Of a DNA stretch of 64,000 nt, positions 41,414 through 50,583 are shown in pieces. The translations under genes were made by a program, and so were the position numbers. The notes beneath the pieces are model-generated. The model worked only from the letters and a program-made list of their open reading frames with translations, did no database searches and was not told the origin of the DNA. How positions within the stretch are numbered: the stretch's first letter is position 1; the number at the start of each line of letters is the position of its first letter. Origin of the DNA: Nocardia salmonicida NBRC 13393 (GTDB lineage: Bacteria; Actinomycetota; Actinomycetes; Mycobacteriales; Mycobacteriaceae); contig NZ_BDBR01000037.1 in assembly GCF_001613085.1 (NCBI RefSeq), positions 53,687 through 117,686 of the forward strand. Direction: 5' to 3'.

Positions 41414-43836
41414 AGGGTGGTCCTCGGGCGCACCGAGTTCGCCTGGTCCACCAGGACGAATCGGGTCCACATGTCGTCGGCCTCGCGCGCCAGTGTCCGC
41501 AAGCATCGTTCCAATCCCGTCCGCACGCCCTGCTCGGTGAATTCCACGTCCAACAGCTTGCCTGGTGTACTCGGCCGCTGTCCCGACCGGATCCAGTTCA
41601 GTGCCGCCTCGAGGACGAACATGCGCACCTGCGCGGTGCGTTTGCGCGAGTCGAGGCGCAGTTGGTCGACGCGCTCGCCGGTGCGGCGGAGCAGCGCTTC
41701 GTCGAGGTCGGCCGGATCACGGTGCGTCAGTAGGGTTTCGACGGCGGAGACCCGGGCCTCGGTGAACATCGAGGAGGTGCGGTCCACTTGGTCCAGGACC
41801 GCTACCGCGCCCGCGCGGTCGCCGCTGATACGACGCAGTCGCGCGGCGCCGAAGGCGGCGGACAGGAAGGTGTGGTCGGTCCGCCAGACCACGTCGTAGA
41901 GCGCCGACGCACGGCTGAGCGCGAAGGCGTTCTCGCTGCCGTCGGCCTCGGCGCCGAGTTCCAGTGCGGCCGCCAAGGCGAGTTTCGGGGCGGGTTCACC
42001 GGGCAGCGCGGCGTAGACGGACTCGAAATCCGCTGCGGCGGCGGAGTAGTCGCCGGTGAGCAGGGCTGCCTGGGCTCGATACCAGACCGGGCGCCAGTCG
42101 AATTCGAGCTCGGCGTCCAAGGCGGCGAGACGGTTCAGTGCCTCCGCCGCGTCGCCTGCTTCGAGCTCGGCGCGAACCAGTCGCAGCGGGATCTCGACCG
42201 ACTCGCCAGCTCCGGTGACCACCGCGCGCAGTCCGGCGGTGAGCGCCTGCTCGAGTTCGGCCGGGGTCGCGGCATCGGTGGTCGCCAGCAGGGCGGCGCC
42301 GCTGTCGCCGGGGTCGACCAGCGGAGCGGGCAGACCGGTGATGAGGGCGGCCGGTTCGGGTGTGACGCTGTCGATGCCGAAGACGGCACGGGCGGGACCG
42401 AACTGGCTCGACATGCCCGGACGTGGGATGCCGTCGCCGGTCGACAGCACTTCCCGCAGGACACCGGTGAGCTGGTCGGCCATCTCGCTCATCGAGGCGA
42501 AGCGCGCGAGCGGGTCGGGGTCGGTGGACCGCTGCAAGAAGCGGTACAGCGAATCATGTTCGGCCAGGAGCGGTTCGGTGTCGGGACCGGGTATCGGGCC
42601 GAGTTTGCCGTCGACGGAGGGCACCCGCATCATCAGCACGGCCAGCGTGCGGCCCGCGGTGTAGATCTCGGTGGCCACCGTCGGCCCGGTTTCGGCGATC
42701 TCGGGCGCCTGGTAGCCGAGGGTGCCGTAGATGGGGCTGGTCCGGTCGTCCATCGCGATGACCGCGCCGAGGTCGATCAGCTCGAGACGTTCCTCGGTCT
42801 GCATCACATTGTCGGGCTTGAAATCGCAGTAGGCCCAGCCGCGAGCGTGCAGATAGCCGAGGGCGGGCAACATCTCCAGCACATAGGCGATCGCCTGGGC
42901 GGGCGGCAGATAGCGCTGGGTCTCGGCGCGATAGGCGCGCAGGATCTGTTTGAGCGACGTACCGCCGACATAGGCCATGACGATGTAGCCGACGGGCTCG
43001 CCGTCGGCGTCGGCGTGTTCGGTGAAGTTGTGGATCTTGACGATGTTGGGGTGGTCGACCTCGGCGAGGAAGCGGCGCTCGGCCAGCGCGGCGGCCAGCG
43101 CGTCGGGGTCGCCGGTGTCGATGAGGCCCTTGAGGACCACCCAGCGCTTGTTGACGGCGCGGTCGGTGGCCAGATAGATCCAGCCGAGACCGCCGTGGGC
43201 CAGCGCGCCCGCCACCTCGTACTGGCCGCCGACGAGATCGCCTGCCCGCAACCGGGGCACGAACGAGTAGCGGGTGCCACAGTGCGGGCAGAACCCGGAG
43301 GTCCGGCCGGGAACGCCCGCCTGACCGCGGCCGACGGGCTTGTCGCATTTGCCGCAGAAGCGGTCGGATTCGGGCACCTGAGGGTCGGCGAGCACGGCCG
43401 TGGCCGGGTCGACGCGCGGGACCGGCGGTACTTCGACGAGTCCGGCGCCGAGCCTGCCACGCGCGGCCGAACGGGCCGAGCCCGACCGGGTTCGCACCGA
43501 GCGACTCGAGGTGCGCCCGCTCGCGCTGACCGTCGACGCGGACGGGCTGTGCAGCGGGCCTGTCACCGTGGCCGGAGCGGTACCGCAGGTGCCGCAGTAG
43601 CCGTCGACGATTGTTCCGTCACAATCGGTTTCGCCACAGGCACCCGGGACCGGCACGGGCGGAGGTGGCGCCTGACGGTTCCCGCCGCGTGGTTGCGCCG
43701 TGGTGCGCCCCGACCGTCCGTTGGCGACGGATCTGGGCTGATGCACCGGTGGCGGGCTCGCGACGGGCGCGGTACCGCACAGTGCGCAGTAGCCGTCCTC
43801 GATCGCGCCGCCGCACCCCGGTTCACTACACGTCAT
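41410..43836 (-). CDS. pknG: Ser/Thr protein kinase PknG
   Basis: The 808-residue protein has two extra N-terminal zinc ribbons (CSEPGCGG...CALCG and CGETDCDG...CGTCG) and a Pro/Ser-rich linker. Then comes the PknG rubredoxin-like motif pair (FCGKC, FCPHCG) and a kinase domain with VVLKGL, YCDFKPDN, IDLGA and GYQAPE, and a TPR-like C-terminal domain with WRPVWYRAQAALLTGDYSAA. In mycobacteria PknG senses amino acids through GlnH and GlnX and phosphorylates GarA to control 2-oxoglutarate flux. The catalytic loop lacks the HRD Arg, as in known PknG. ATG 43836 overlaps the upstream stop. Confidence 0.93.
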   Translation of the reverse strand: MTCSEPGCGGAIEDGYCALCGTAPVASPPPVHQPRSVANGRSGRTTAQPRGGNRQAPPPPVPVPGACGETDCDGTIVDGYCGTCGTAPATVTGPLHSPSASTVSASGRTSSRSVRTRSGSARSAARGRLGAGLVEVPPVPRVDPATAVLADPQVPESDRFCGKCDKPVGRGQAGVPGRTSGFCPHCGTRYSFVPRLRAGDLVGGQYEVAGALAHGGLGWIYLATDRAVNKRWVVLKGLIDTGDPDALAAALAERRFLAEVDHPNIVKIHNFTEHADADGEPVGYIVMAYVGGTSLKQILRAYRAETQRYLPPAQAIAYVLEMLPALGYLHARGWAYCDFKPDNVMQTEERLELIDLGAVIAMDDRTSPIYGTLGYQAPEIAETGPTVATEIYTAGRTLAVLMMRVPSVDGKLGPIPGPDTEPLLAEHDSLYRFLQRSTDPDPLARFASMSEMADQLTGVLREVLSTGDGIPRPGMSSQFGPARAVFGIDSVTPEPAALITGLPAPLVDPGDSGAALLATTDAATPAELEQALTAGLRAVVTGAGESVEIPLRLVRAELEAGDAAEALNRLAALDAELEFDWRPVWYRAQAALLTGDYSAAAADFESVYAALPGEPAPKLALAAALELGAEADGSENAFALSRASALYDVVWRTDHTFLSAAFGAARLRRISGDRAGAVAVLDQVDRTSSMFTEARVSAVETLLTHRDPADLDEALLRRTGERVDQLRLDSRKRTAQVRMFVLEAALNWIRSGQRPSTPGKLLDVEFTEQGVRTGLERCLRTLAREADDMWTRFVLVDQANSVRPRTTL

Positions 43837-45005
43837 GCTGTCCGCCCCGCTTTCTCCCCGATGATCGAACGATAGTCCGCGACTGCCCGGGTGACCGCGG
43901 CCAGATCGCACGGCGTTCGGGTGAGTAGACCGGCCGCGATCCGGTCGGCCGCGAGCACATCACGGTCCTCGCTCACGCCGAGCCGAGCGGCCTTGGCGCG
44001 GTAGGCCGTGAGTCTGCCGCGTAGTTCGGCGCGCCGGTCGAGCAGTCCGCGCGCCAATTCGTCTCGCTGCGTGGCCTTTTCGGCAGCGGCGGCAGCCCGC
44101 ACGCGCAGCGCGAGGAGGTGTTGGACCGTCGGACGGTCGGGCGCATCGCCGAGAGCGTCGAGTTCGGCGCCCAGCCTGGTGGCCGGTTCGCCGCTGTCGG
44201 GCAGCTCGCCGGTCGCGACCTTGTGCTCGGCCTGGGTCGCGGTGTCGTCGGCGCGATGTTGGAGTTCGCCGAGATCGGCCAGTCGCGCACGCAGGGCGGC
44301 GACCGCGCCTGGCAGGTCGGCGGCCACAGCGAGATAGTCACTGTGACGGGCGGATTCGGTGTCGATCAGGGCGGTGAGTGAGGCCAGGGCGGTGTCGATC
44401 TCGCCAGGCCCGAAGCCGAGTGGGTCGGTGCCCGCGCGGCGCAGGAGGGTGGCCAGTGGTTCGCCGGCCGCGTCCAGTGCGCCGCGCGCCTGTTCAACGC
44501 GTTGTTGCAGGGGGGCGAGCGCGCCTAGCACTTTCTCGTCGACCGCTGCGATCTCGTCGGCGAAGGGGGCAACGAAGGCGAACGCGGCGCGCATCCGGTC
44601 GAGGCAATCGGCGATACCGACCGTCACGATGGTCTCGCTGGGGCCGGTGAGACCGCGCTGCGCCAGGGGAATCGGGATCCTCGCCACTTCGTGTGGGCGG
44701 CCACGCAGCAGCTCCGTGAGCCGCCCGCGTGCGCGCTCGTCGACCTTGCCGCGCCCGGCACGCACCGCCTCGGCTTCGGTGAGGATGGCCCGCACCCGCC
44801 CCAGGTCCTCCCAGAGTTCGCCCAGCGCCTTCTCCACCGGCACCCAACGGCGGGCGGTCTCCCCCGTCGGCGGATAGCGGCGCACCAGTGCCAGGCCGGG
44901 ATGGCGGTCCAGCTCGAGCAAGGTCGTGGTCACCTTCGCCAGTTCCGCTGTGCGCCCGGTGAGTTCACGTTCGATCTCGAGCACGCCGAGCATCGGCCAG
45001 GTCAT
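43833..45005 (-). CDS. Helical protein of unknown function in the pknG operon
   Basis: A 390-residue protein made almost entirely of predicted helices, very rich in Ala, Leu, Arg and Glu, with coiled-coil-like stretches (about 225-345). There is no signal peptide, membrane segment or motif I recognise. It lies between glnH and pknG with ATGA overlaps on both sides, so it is made in fixed proportion to them. A linker between the membrane receptor and the kinase is one possibility. It is absent, as far as I recall, from the mycobacterial pknG locus. Confidence 0.75.
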   Translation of the reverse strand: MTWPMLGVLEIERELTGRTAELAKVTTTLLELDRHPGLALVRRYPPTGETARRWVPVEKALGELWEDLGRVRAILTEAEAVRAGRGKVDERARGRLTELLRGRPHEVARIPIPLAQRGLTGPSETIVTVGIADCLDRMRAAFAFVAPFADEIAAVDEKVLGALAPLQQRVEQARGALDAAGEPLATLLRRAGTDPLGFGPGEIDTALASLTALIDTESARHSDYLAVAADLPGAVAALRARLADLGELQHRADDTATQAEHKVATGELPDSGEPATRLGAELDALGDAPDRPTVQHLLALRVRAAAAAEKATQRDELARGLLDRRAELRGRLTAYRAKAARLGVSEDRDVLAADRIAAGLLTRTPCDLAAVTRAVADYRSIIGEKAGRTA

Positions 45006-45967
45006 CCGACGTACCGGGGCACCGGCGGGCCCTGCGAGGCGCCGAGGGTCGACAGGTGCTGGGCATAGATCCGCTGCCAGGTGCCGTCGTTGCGGGTGCG
45101 GTCGAGCACGCCGTTGACGAAGCGCACCAGTTCGTCACTGCCGCGCGGCACGCCGACCGCGTACGCGCCCGCACCGATCGGGTCGCCGACGACCTCGAGA
45201 TTGCGGTCCTGGGCCACCAGACCCGCCAGGATGGGCTCGTCACCGCTGATCGCATCGACGGTGCCCTGCTGCAGGGCGACCAGACAGTCGGTCCAGTTGG
45301 TCACGCCGAGCACGTTCGGGGGCGTCGGCAAGGTGAACAGCGGTGCGGCCGCGGTCGTGCCCTTCGCCACGCACACCCGCTTGCCCGCGAGCCCGGCGCC
45401 GTTGGTGATGCCCGCGCCGTGCGGGGCCGCGATGCGTTGCGCCGCACGGTAATACACGCTGGAGAAGTCGACCTCGCGGCGGCGTTCACAGGTCGCAGAG
45501 AAAGTGCGCACGATCATGTCGACCTTCTTCTCCTGCAGCAGCGGGATCCGGTCGGCCGCGGTGACGGAGCGCAGTTCGATCTTGTCCGGGTCACCGAACA
45601 GATCGCGCGCGATCTCCCTGGCGAGGTCGATATCGAAACCTTCGAGCCTGCCGGTCGACGGATTGCGGAACCCGAACATGTAGGTGTTCTGATCGACACC
45701 CACGCGCAGCCTGCCGTTGGCCACGATCGCGGCCATCGCCGATCCCATCGGCATCGCACCCGGTCGCGGCTGGGTCGTCGGCGCCAGCGTCGCTTCGGTA
45801 TCGCAGGTTCCGGTGCCTTCGGCGGCCGGGGCCGAGGTGATGGCTTCGGCGCCGGGTAGCGGTGGGGCGACGGCGGTGGCGGCGATGGTCGTCGGTTCGG
45901 GTGCGTCGGCGCAGCCCGCGACCAGCGCGAGGGCCGCGGCGAGCACGACCAGCAGGGGGCGGCTCAC
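45002..45967 (-). CDS. glnH: Glutamine/amino-acid-binding lipoprotein GlnH
   Basis: A 321-residue lipoprotein: signal peptide ending LVAGC (lipobox), a Thr/Pro/Ala-rich spacer, then a type-3 solute-binding domain (LRVGVDQNTYMFGF, GFDIDLAREIA, LRSVTAADRIPLLQ). In mycobacteria GlnH binds Asp/Glu/Gln outside the membrane and signals through GlnX to PknG. GTG 45967 overlaps the glnX stop. No ABC permease or ATPase gene is nearby, which fits signalling rather than transport. Confidence 0.92.
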   Translation of the reverse strand: MSRPLLVVLAAALALVAGCADAPEPTTIAATAVAPPLPGAEAITSAPAAEGTGTCDTEATLAPTTQPRPGAMPMGSAMAAIVANGRLRVGVDQNTYMFGFRNPSTGRLEGFDIDLAREIARDLFGDPDKIELRSVTAADRIPLLQEKKVDMIVRTFSATCERRREVDFSSVYYRAAQRIAAPHGAGITNGAGLAGKRVCVAKGTTAAAPLFTLPTPPNVLGVTNWTDCLVALQQGTVDAISGDEPILAGLVAQDRNLEVVGDPIGAGAYAVGVPRGSDELVRFVNGVLDRTRNDGTWQRIYAQHLSTLGASQGPPVPRYVG

Positions 45968-47235
45968 AGGAATTCCTTCAGTCGTGGCCAGAGTCCGGAG
46001 ATCACCGCGCCTGCCCCGGCCAGGAGCAGGAACAGGGTGCCGAAGGGGCTCAGGGTCAACGACGTTGCCGCGGCCGCGACGCCGTCGCGTAGGTCGTCGC
46101 GCGCCTGGGCGAGGTCGTCGCGCAGTTCCTTGTCGAGGCGGGCGAAGCTGGTGGCCGAGCTGTCGGGGCCGGTGCCGATCGCCTGGGTGACCGCACCGGG
46201 ATAGTCGGCCTTCTCGTAGGCGGTGCGCTGGGCGTTGTGTCCCGCGCTCCAATTCGTCAGCGCGCGTTCGGCATCGGAGTCGCCGCCACCGGCCGCGGTC
46301 AGACGCCCGCGCAGGTCTCCGCTGTGGGTCTGGAAGGCCTTCTCCGTGGCGGTGATGTCGCCGCGGGTGATCAGGGCCAGGGTTTCGTCGGTGCGGGCCT
46401 GTTGGGCCAGGATGCGGGCGCCCGCCAGGTTCTCCACGCGCGCACCGGCGCCGGAATTACCGTTGTCGAGCAGTTGCGCGGCTGTCAGGGTGGCGCCCGC
46501 GGTCCACAGCAACGCCACCAGGGCGGCCAGCCCCGCCATGGCCATACCGGTGTTCACCAGACGGTTGGTCCTGCGCAGCAACACGATCGACCCGATCGCA
46601 CATACCGCGAGTACGAGCACCAGGAGCACGATGCTCGTCCACGGCAGCGCACCGATGCGCTGTTGGTCCTCCCGCACGGCGGCGAAGCGGGCCTTGCTGA
46701 GTTGTTCGGCATTGGGCAGCAGCGAGGTCTGCATCAGATCCGAGGCCTGGCGCAGATACGCCGACCCCACCGGAAAGCCCTGACGATTATTGGCGCGCGC
46801 GGTCTCGACCAGGCCGGTGTAGGTCGGCAGGTCGGCGGCGATGCGGGCCACGATCGCCCTGGTCTGCGCGTCGGCGGCGCCGGCTGTCGCTTCCGCCAGT
46901 GCGGCGGCGGCGTCGGCGAGTGCCTGCTCGTAAGTGTCTCGTACCTGCGGTGATTCGATGCCACCGGACAGGAAGGCCGTCGCCGCGCCCGCGTCGGCGG
47001 CCGAGAGCGACACATACAGACTCTGCGCGGCGAAGGCCAATGGCTCGGTCCGATCCAGCACCTGTTCGGTACGTACGATCTTCGCGTCGAGCTGTTGGCC
47101 CACAGTCGATCCGGCGACCAGACAGGCCACCGTGGTCACGACGAGGACCACCCCGATCACACCTGGTGTCGTCGCGGCGAATCGCCGCAGCCACGTCCCC
47201 GCGTCACGGATGGTCGCCGGTAGGCGAGATCCCAC
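45964..47235 (-). CDS. glnX: Membrane signalling protein GlnX
   Basis: A 423-residue membrane protein with about four membrane segments: near residues 25-45, two close together at about 200-250, and one at the C-terminus (400-418). The long helical extracytoplasmic parts between them resemble chemoreceptor sensor domains. GlnX carries the GlnH signal across the membrane to PknG in mycobacteria. GTG 47235 is preferred to ATG 47250 because GGAGG lies within the first codons after that ATG, at the right distance from the GTG. First gene of the operon. Confidence 0.88.
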   Translation of the reverse strand: MGSRLPATIRDAGTWLRRFAATTPGVIGVVLVVTTVACLVAGSTVGQQLDAKIVRTEQVLDRTEPLAFAAQSLYVSLSAADAGAATAFLSGGIESPQVRDTYEQALADAAAALAEATAGAADAQTRAIVARIAADLPTYTGLVETARANNRQGFPVGSAYLRQASDLMQTSLLPNAEQLSKARFAAVREDQQRIGALPWTSIVLLVLVLAVCAIGSIVLLRRTNRLVNTGMAMAGLAALVALLWTAGATLTAAQLLDNGNSGAGARVENLAGARILAQQARTDETLALITRGDITATEKAFQTHSGDLRGRLTAAGGGDSDAERALTNWSAGHNAQRTAYEKADYPGAVTQAIGTGPDSSATSFARLDKELRDDLAQARDDLRDGVAAAATSLTLSPFGTLFLLLAGAGAVISGLWPRLKEFL

Positions 47236-47338
47236 ACCGTCCTCCTTCATCTCCCCGGGCGGTGTCTTCGATCGCGATAGTACGGGAGCGGCTGAAAGTT
47301 CGCCCGGGTGAAGGAAACCGGCCGATCGCGGGCAAAGA

Positions 47339-47372
47339 AAAGGCCCGCCACGGTTCGTTGTGGCGGGCCTTT
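47339..47372 (-). terminator. Rho-independent terminator of the EthA-like gene
   Basis: A perfect 13-bp stem (AAAGGCCCGCCAC) with an 8-nt loop. On the minus strand it is followed by TTTTCTTT. It lies 13 nt after the monooxygenase stop and separates it from the glnX operon. Confidence 0.9.
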
Positions 47373-47384
47373 CGGGTTCGGTGT

Positions 47385-48884
47385 CTACGCTCCGGCGACC
47401 TTCTCACCGGGCTTGACGGTGGTGCCGGTCTTGGTGAACTGCAGCACGCCGTCTTCGATCGGCGCCTTGTGCATCAGCGTGCGGTCCCGGTAGTAGTTGT
47501 TGATCAGTTTCCAGGCGCCGCGGGCACCCTGGCGGGGCATGGCGTCGTTGCCACGCTGGATGTAGCCCGAGGTGAGGGCGCCGCCCATGAGCGACTCGTC
47601 GGCGATGTCCTCCGGGTTCGCGTGCACCTCGAAGGTGGTGTAGCCGCGGTCGCGCATGATGTTGAGCACGCGGCACAGGTAGGCGGCGGCGAGGTCGGCC
47701 TTCAACGTCCAGGAGGCGTTGGTGTAGCCGATGATCATCAGGAAGTTCGGGATATCGGAGTACAGGACGCTCTTGTAGGCGACCGTCTCGTTGAACTTCA
47801 CCGGGGTGCCGTCGATGGTCAGGGTGATGCCGCCGAGCATCTGCACGTTCAGGCCGGTGGCGGTGACGATGATGTCGGCCTCGAGCTCCTGACCCGACTC
47901 GGTCAGGATGCCCTTCTCGGTGAACTTCGCGATGCGGTCGGTGACGATGTCGGCCTTGCCGCTCTTGAGCACCTTGAACAGGTCGCCGTTGGGGACCACG
48001 CACAGGCGCTGATCCCACGGGTTGTAGCTGGGGGTGAAGTGGCGCAGGTCCACCTTCTTGCCGAGCTGCAGGCGCACCTGGGCCAGCATCAGCTTCTTGG
48101 CCAGCTCGGGGTTGGTGCGCGAGAGCTGGAAGCTGGCGCGCTGCAGGGCGATGTTGCGGGCGCGGCCGATCTTGTAGGCGACGGCGTCGGGCACGCGCGA
48201 CTTCTTGAAACCGATGGCGACCGGGTCGTCGGAAGGCAGAGCCTGGATCCAGGTGGGCGAACGCTGCAGCATGGTGACGTGGGCGGCGGTGTCGGCCATC
48301 GACGGGATCAGCGTGATCGCGGTCGCACCGGAACCGATGACGACGACCTTCTTGCCCGCGTAGTCCAGGTCCTCCGGCCAGTGCTGCGGGTGCACGATCT
48401 GACCCTTGAAGTCGTCCTGACCGGGGAAGTCGGGCTGGTAGCCCTTGTCGTAGTTGTAGTAGCCGCTGGCGCCGACGACGAAGTTGGCGGTCCAGGTCTC
48501 GGTCTCGCCGGTGGCCTCGATCACAGCCTGCACGGTCCACAGGGCGGTGCCGCGGTCGAAGTCGGCGGTGACGACCTTGCGGCCGAAGCTGATGTGGTCG
48601 GTGACGCCGTATTCCTTGGCGGTGTCCTCGACGTAGTCACGGATGCTGGCGCCGTCGGCGAGCACCTTGGTGCCGATCCAGGGACGGAATCCGAAACCGA
48701 AGGTGAGCATGTCCGAGTCCGAGCGGATGCCGGGGTACTTGAACAGGTCCCAGGTGCCGCCGATGTTCTCGCGGCGCTCGAGGATCGCGTAGGTGCGTCC
48801 GGTCTGCTCGCGAGTGAGGTGACAGGCCGTGCCGATTCCGGACAGGCCAGCGCCGATGATCAGTACGTCGACATGCCGCGTCAT
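47385..48884 (-). CDS. ethA: FAD-containing Baeyer-Villiger monooxygenase, EthA-like
   Basis: A 499-residue flavin monooxygenase: GAGLSGIG at residue 11, ENIGGTWDLFKYPGIRSDSD, the fingerprint FKGQIVHPQHWP (about 159-170) and a second Rossmann motif GSGATA. These match mycobacterial EthA, which oxidises ketones and activates ethionamide. Expression looks high: codons are strongly biased to GC endings and a strong terminator follows. No EthR-type repressor gene adjoins it. The symbol reflects family, not proven orthology. Confidence 0.88.
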   Translation of the reverse strand: MTRHVDVLIIGAGLSGIGTACHLTREQTGRTYAILERRENIGGTWDLFKYPGIRSDSDMLTFGFGFRPWIGTKVLADGASIRDYVEDTAKEYGVTDHISFGRKVVTADFDRGTALWTVQAVIEATGETETWTANFVVGASGYYNYDKGYQPDFPGQDDFKGQIVHPQHWPEDLDYAGKKVVVIGSGATAITLIPSMADTAAHVTMLQRSPTWIQALPSDDPVAIGFKKSRVPDAVAYKIGRARNIALQRASFQLSRTNPELAKKLMLAQVRLQLGKKVDLRHFTPSYNPWDQRLCVVPNGDLFKVLKSGKADIVTDRIAKFTEKGILTESGQELEADIIVTATGLNVQMLGGITLTIDGTPVKFNETVAYKSVLYSDIPNFLMIIGYTNASWTLKADLAAAYLCRVLNIMRDRGYTTFEVHANPEDIADESLMGGALTSGYIQRGNDAMPRQGARGAWKLINNYYRDRTLMHKAPIEDGVLQFTKTGTTVKPGEKVAGA

Positions 48885-49092
48885 TGAGGAAACTCGTTTC
48901 GTAGGGTCGCCGACCCGTGCAAAGTCGCCCGAGCCTGTGTCGAGGTTACGTGTTTCGCATAGTTACGTCTAGTTCGGCGTGGTGGCGGCGCGGCGTGTCG
49001 TGGGTTGCGCGCACGGTGATCGGAATCCGTGACGGGGGCTCGCGCACCGGTCAGCATCGATGGGCCCCATCACTGCAACGAAAAAGGCGGAC

Positions 49093-50247
49093 ATGACCGA
49101 ACGCGGACTGTCGTTCCACTGGTTCCTTCCCACCTACGGCGACTCGCGCGGCCTGATGGCGGGCGGACACGGCAGCTTCATGTCCGGTGATCGTCCCGCG
49201 ACGCTGCGCTATCTCAACCAGCTCACCGCCGCCGCCGAGGACAACGGCTTCGAGGGCGTGCTCACGCCCACCGGCGCGTGGTGCGAGGACGCGTGGCTGA
49301 CCACCGCCATGCTGGTGCAGACCAGCGAGACGCTGAAGTTCCTGGTGGCGCTGCGCCCCGGACTGACCAGCCCCACCCTGGCCGCGCAGATGGCGGCGAC
49401 GTTCCAGCGTCATTCGGCCGGGCGCCTGCTACTCAATGTCGTCACCGGCGGTGAGCAGCGCGAACAGGAGGCCTACGGCGACTTCCTGGACAAGACCCAG
49501 CGCTACGCGCGCACCGGCGAGTTCCTGCACATCGTGCGAGAGCTGTGGTCGCGGACCGAGCCGTTCAGCTTCACCGGCGAGCACCTGCAGGTGAAGGACG
49601 CGATCCTGAGCACTCGTCCCGACCCGATTCCGCCGGTGTTCTTCGGCGGCTCGTCGGGTCCGGCCGGACCGATCGCCGCTCGCTACTCCGACACCTACCT
49701 CACCTGGGGCGAGCCGGTCGCCGCCGTCGCCGAGAAGCTGGACTGGATTCGCGGCCTGGCCGCGATCGAAGGCCGCACGGTCGACTTCGGCCTGCGCATC
49801 CACGTGATCAGCCGCGATACCGCCGCCGAGGCGTGGGCCGAGGCCGACCGCCTGCTCGACGGCATCTCCCCCGGCGAGATCGAACGGGTGCAGGCGAACC
49901 TGGCCAAGAGCGATTCCGAGGGGCAGCGACGCATGGCGCAGCTGCACAACGGTCGCACCGACGGACTCGAGATCGCCCCGAATCTCTGGGCGGGCGTCGG
50001 CCTGGTGCGCGGCGGCGCGGGTACCGCGCTGGTCGGATCGCACACCGAGGTGGCCGATCGCCTGCTCGAATACGCCGCGATCGGGATCGACCAGTTCATC
50101 CTGTCCGGGTATCCGCACCTGGAGGAGGCGTACTGGTTCGGCGAGGGTGTGCTGCCGATTCTGGAGCGCAAGGGTGTGTGGACGCATCCGTCGCGGCCGG
50201 TGTCGGTGCCCACGATCGCCCCGTTCACCGCGGCCGCCAGTAGCTGA
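49093..50247 (+). CDS. ssuD: FMN-dependent alkanesulfonate monooxygenase-like (SsuD, LLM class)
   Basis: A 384-residue luciferase-like monooxygenase: SFHWFLPTYGDSR, FEGVLTPTGAWCEDAW, RLLLNVVTGGE, PVFFGGSSGPA and GSHTEVADRLLEY follow SsuD. Family members release sulfite from alkanesulfonates using reduced FMN from a partner reductase. ATG 49093 has AAGGCGG just before it; the frame is open to 49060. No sulfonate ABC transporter is adjacent, so the substrate could be another compound. Confidence 0.86.
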   Translation: MTERGLSFHWFLPTYGDSRGLMAGGHGSFMSGDRPATLRYLNQLTAAAEDNGFEGVLTPTGAWCEDAWLTTAMLVQTSETLKFLVALRPGLTSPTLAAQMAATFQRHSAGRLLLNVVTGGEQREQEAYGDFLDKTQRYARTGEFLHIVRELWSRTEPFSFTGEHLQVKDAILSTRPDPIPPVFFGGSSGPAGPIAARYSDTYLTWGEPVAAVAEKLDWIRGLAAIEGRTVDFGLRIHVISRDTAAEAWAEADRLLDGISPGEIERVQANLAKSDSEGQRRMAQLHNGRTDGLEIAPNLWAGVGLVRGGAGTALVGSHTEVADRLLEYAAIGIDQFILSGYPHLEEAYWFGEGVLPILERKGVWTHPSRPVSVPTIAPFTAAASS

Positions 50248-50583
50248 TGCCTCGGGGCGCGGCCCGGATCAGGTCGCGCCGCGCAGGTAGTTCACCGTGC
50301 CGATCGGCAGTCGCTGCACCGTTGCGTTATCTGCCATCGACTGAGCGACGGGCTGGCTCAACCCCTTTCGGCGCCTCTCGATGCGGGCGTGACCTGCCGA
50401 TTTTCCGGTTACCAACTGGTAGGTCCGAAATGCCGTGGCGCACATCATGCTTCGCTGCACCGCACTCCCCCAACTGTTTTCGGCATCGAGTGCAGCCGGG
50501 GTTCCACGTGAATCAGTGCAGTTCGGAGCAGGTGCGGACATCGATCGGCAGGGTTGGGGACGGTCGGCGATAGGCTCGGCACC
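50248..50583. other. 336-nt region without a supported gene
   Basis: No open frame here has good coding character. The best candidate is a 22-codon minus-strand frame at 50269-50337 with GC-rich third positions but no ribosome site. GC content in the middle is lower than in the genes. I see no terminator with a T-run and no clear promoter. Confidence 0.5.

Noticed and set aside
41788..43875. A 695-codon plus-strand frame antisense to pknG
   Set aside because: Gly/Arg/Val-rich shadow; the minus strand encodes an unmistakable kinase.
46899..48887. A 662-codon plus-strand frame antisense to the EthA-like gene
   Set aside because: No domains; the terminator and BVMO fingerprint on the minus strand fix the real gene.
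50247..50573. A 108-codon frame starting at the ssuD stop
   Set aside because: Ser/Arg-rich composition without GC-rich third-position bias and no family resemblance, despite the TGATG overlap.
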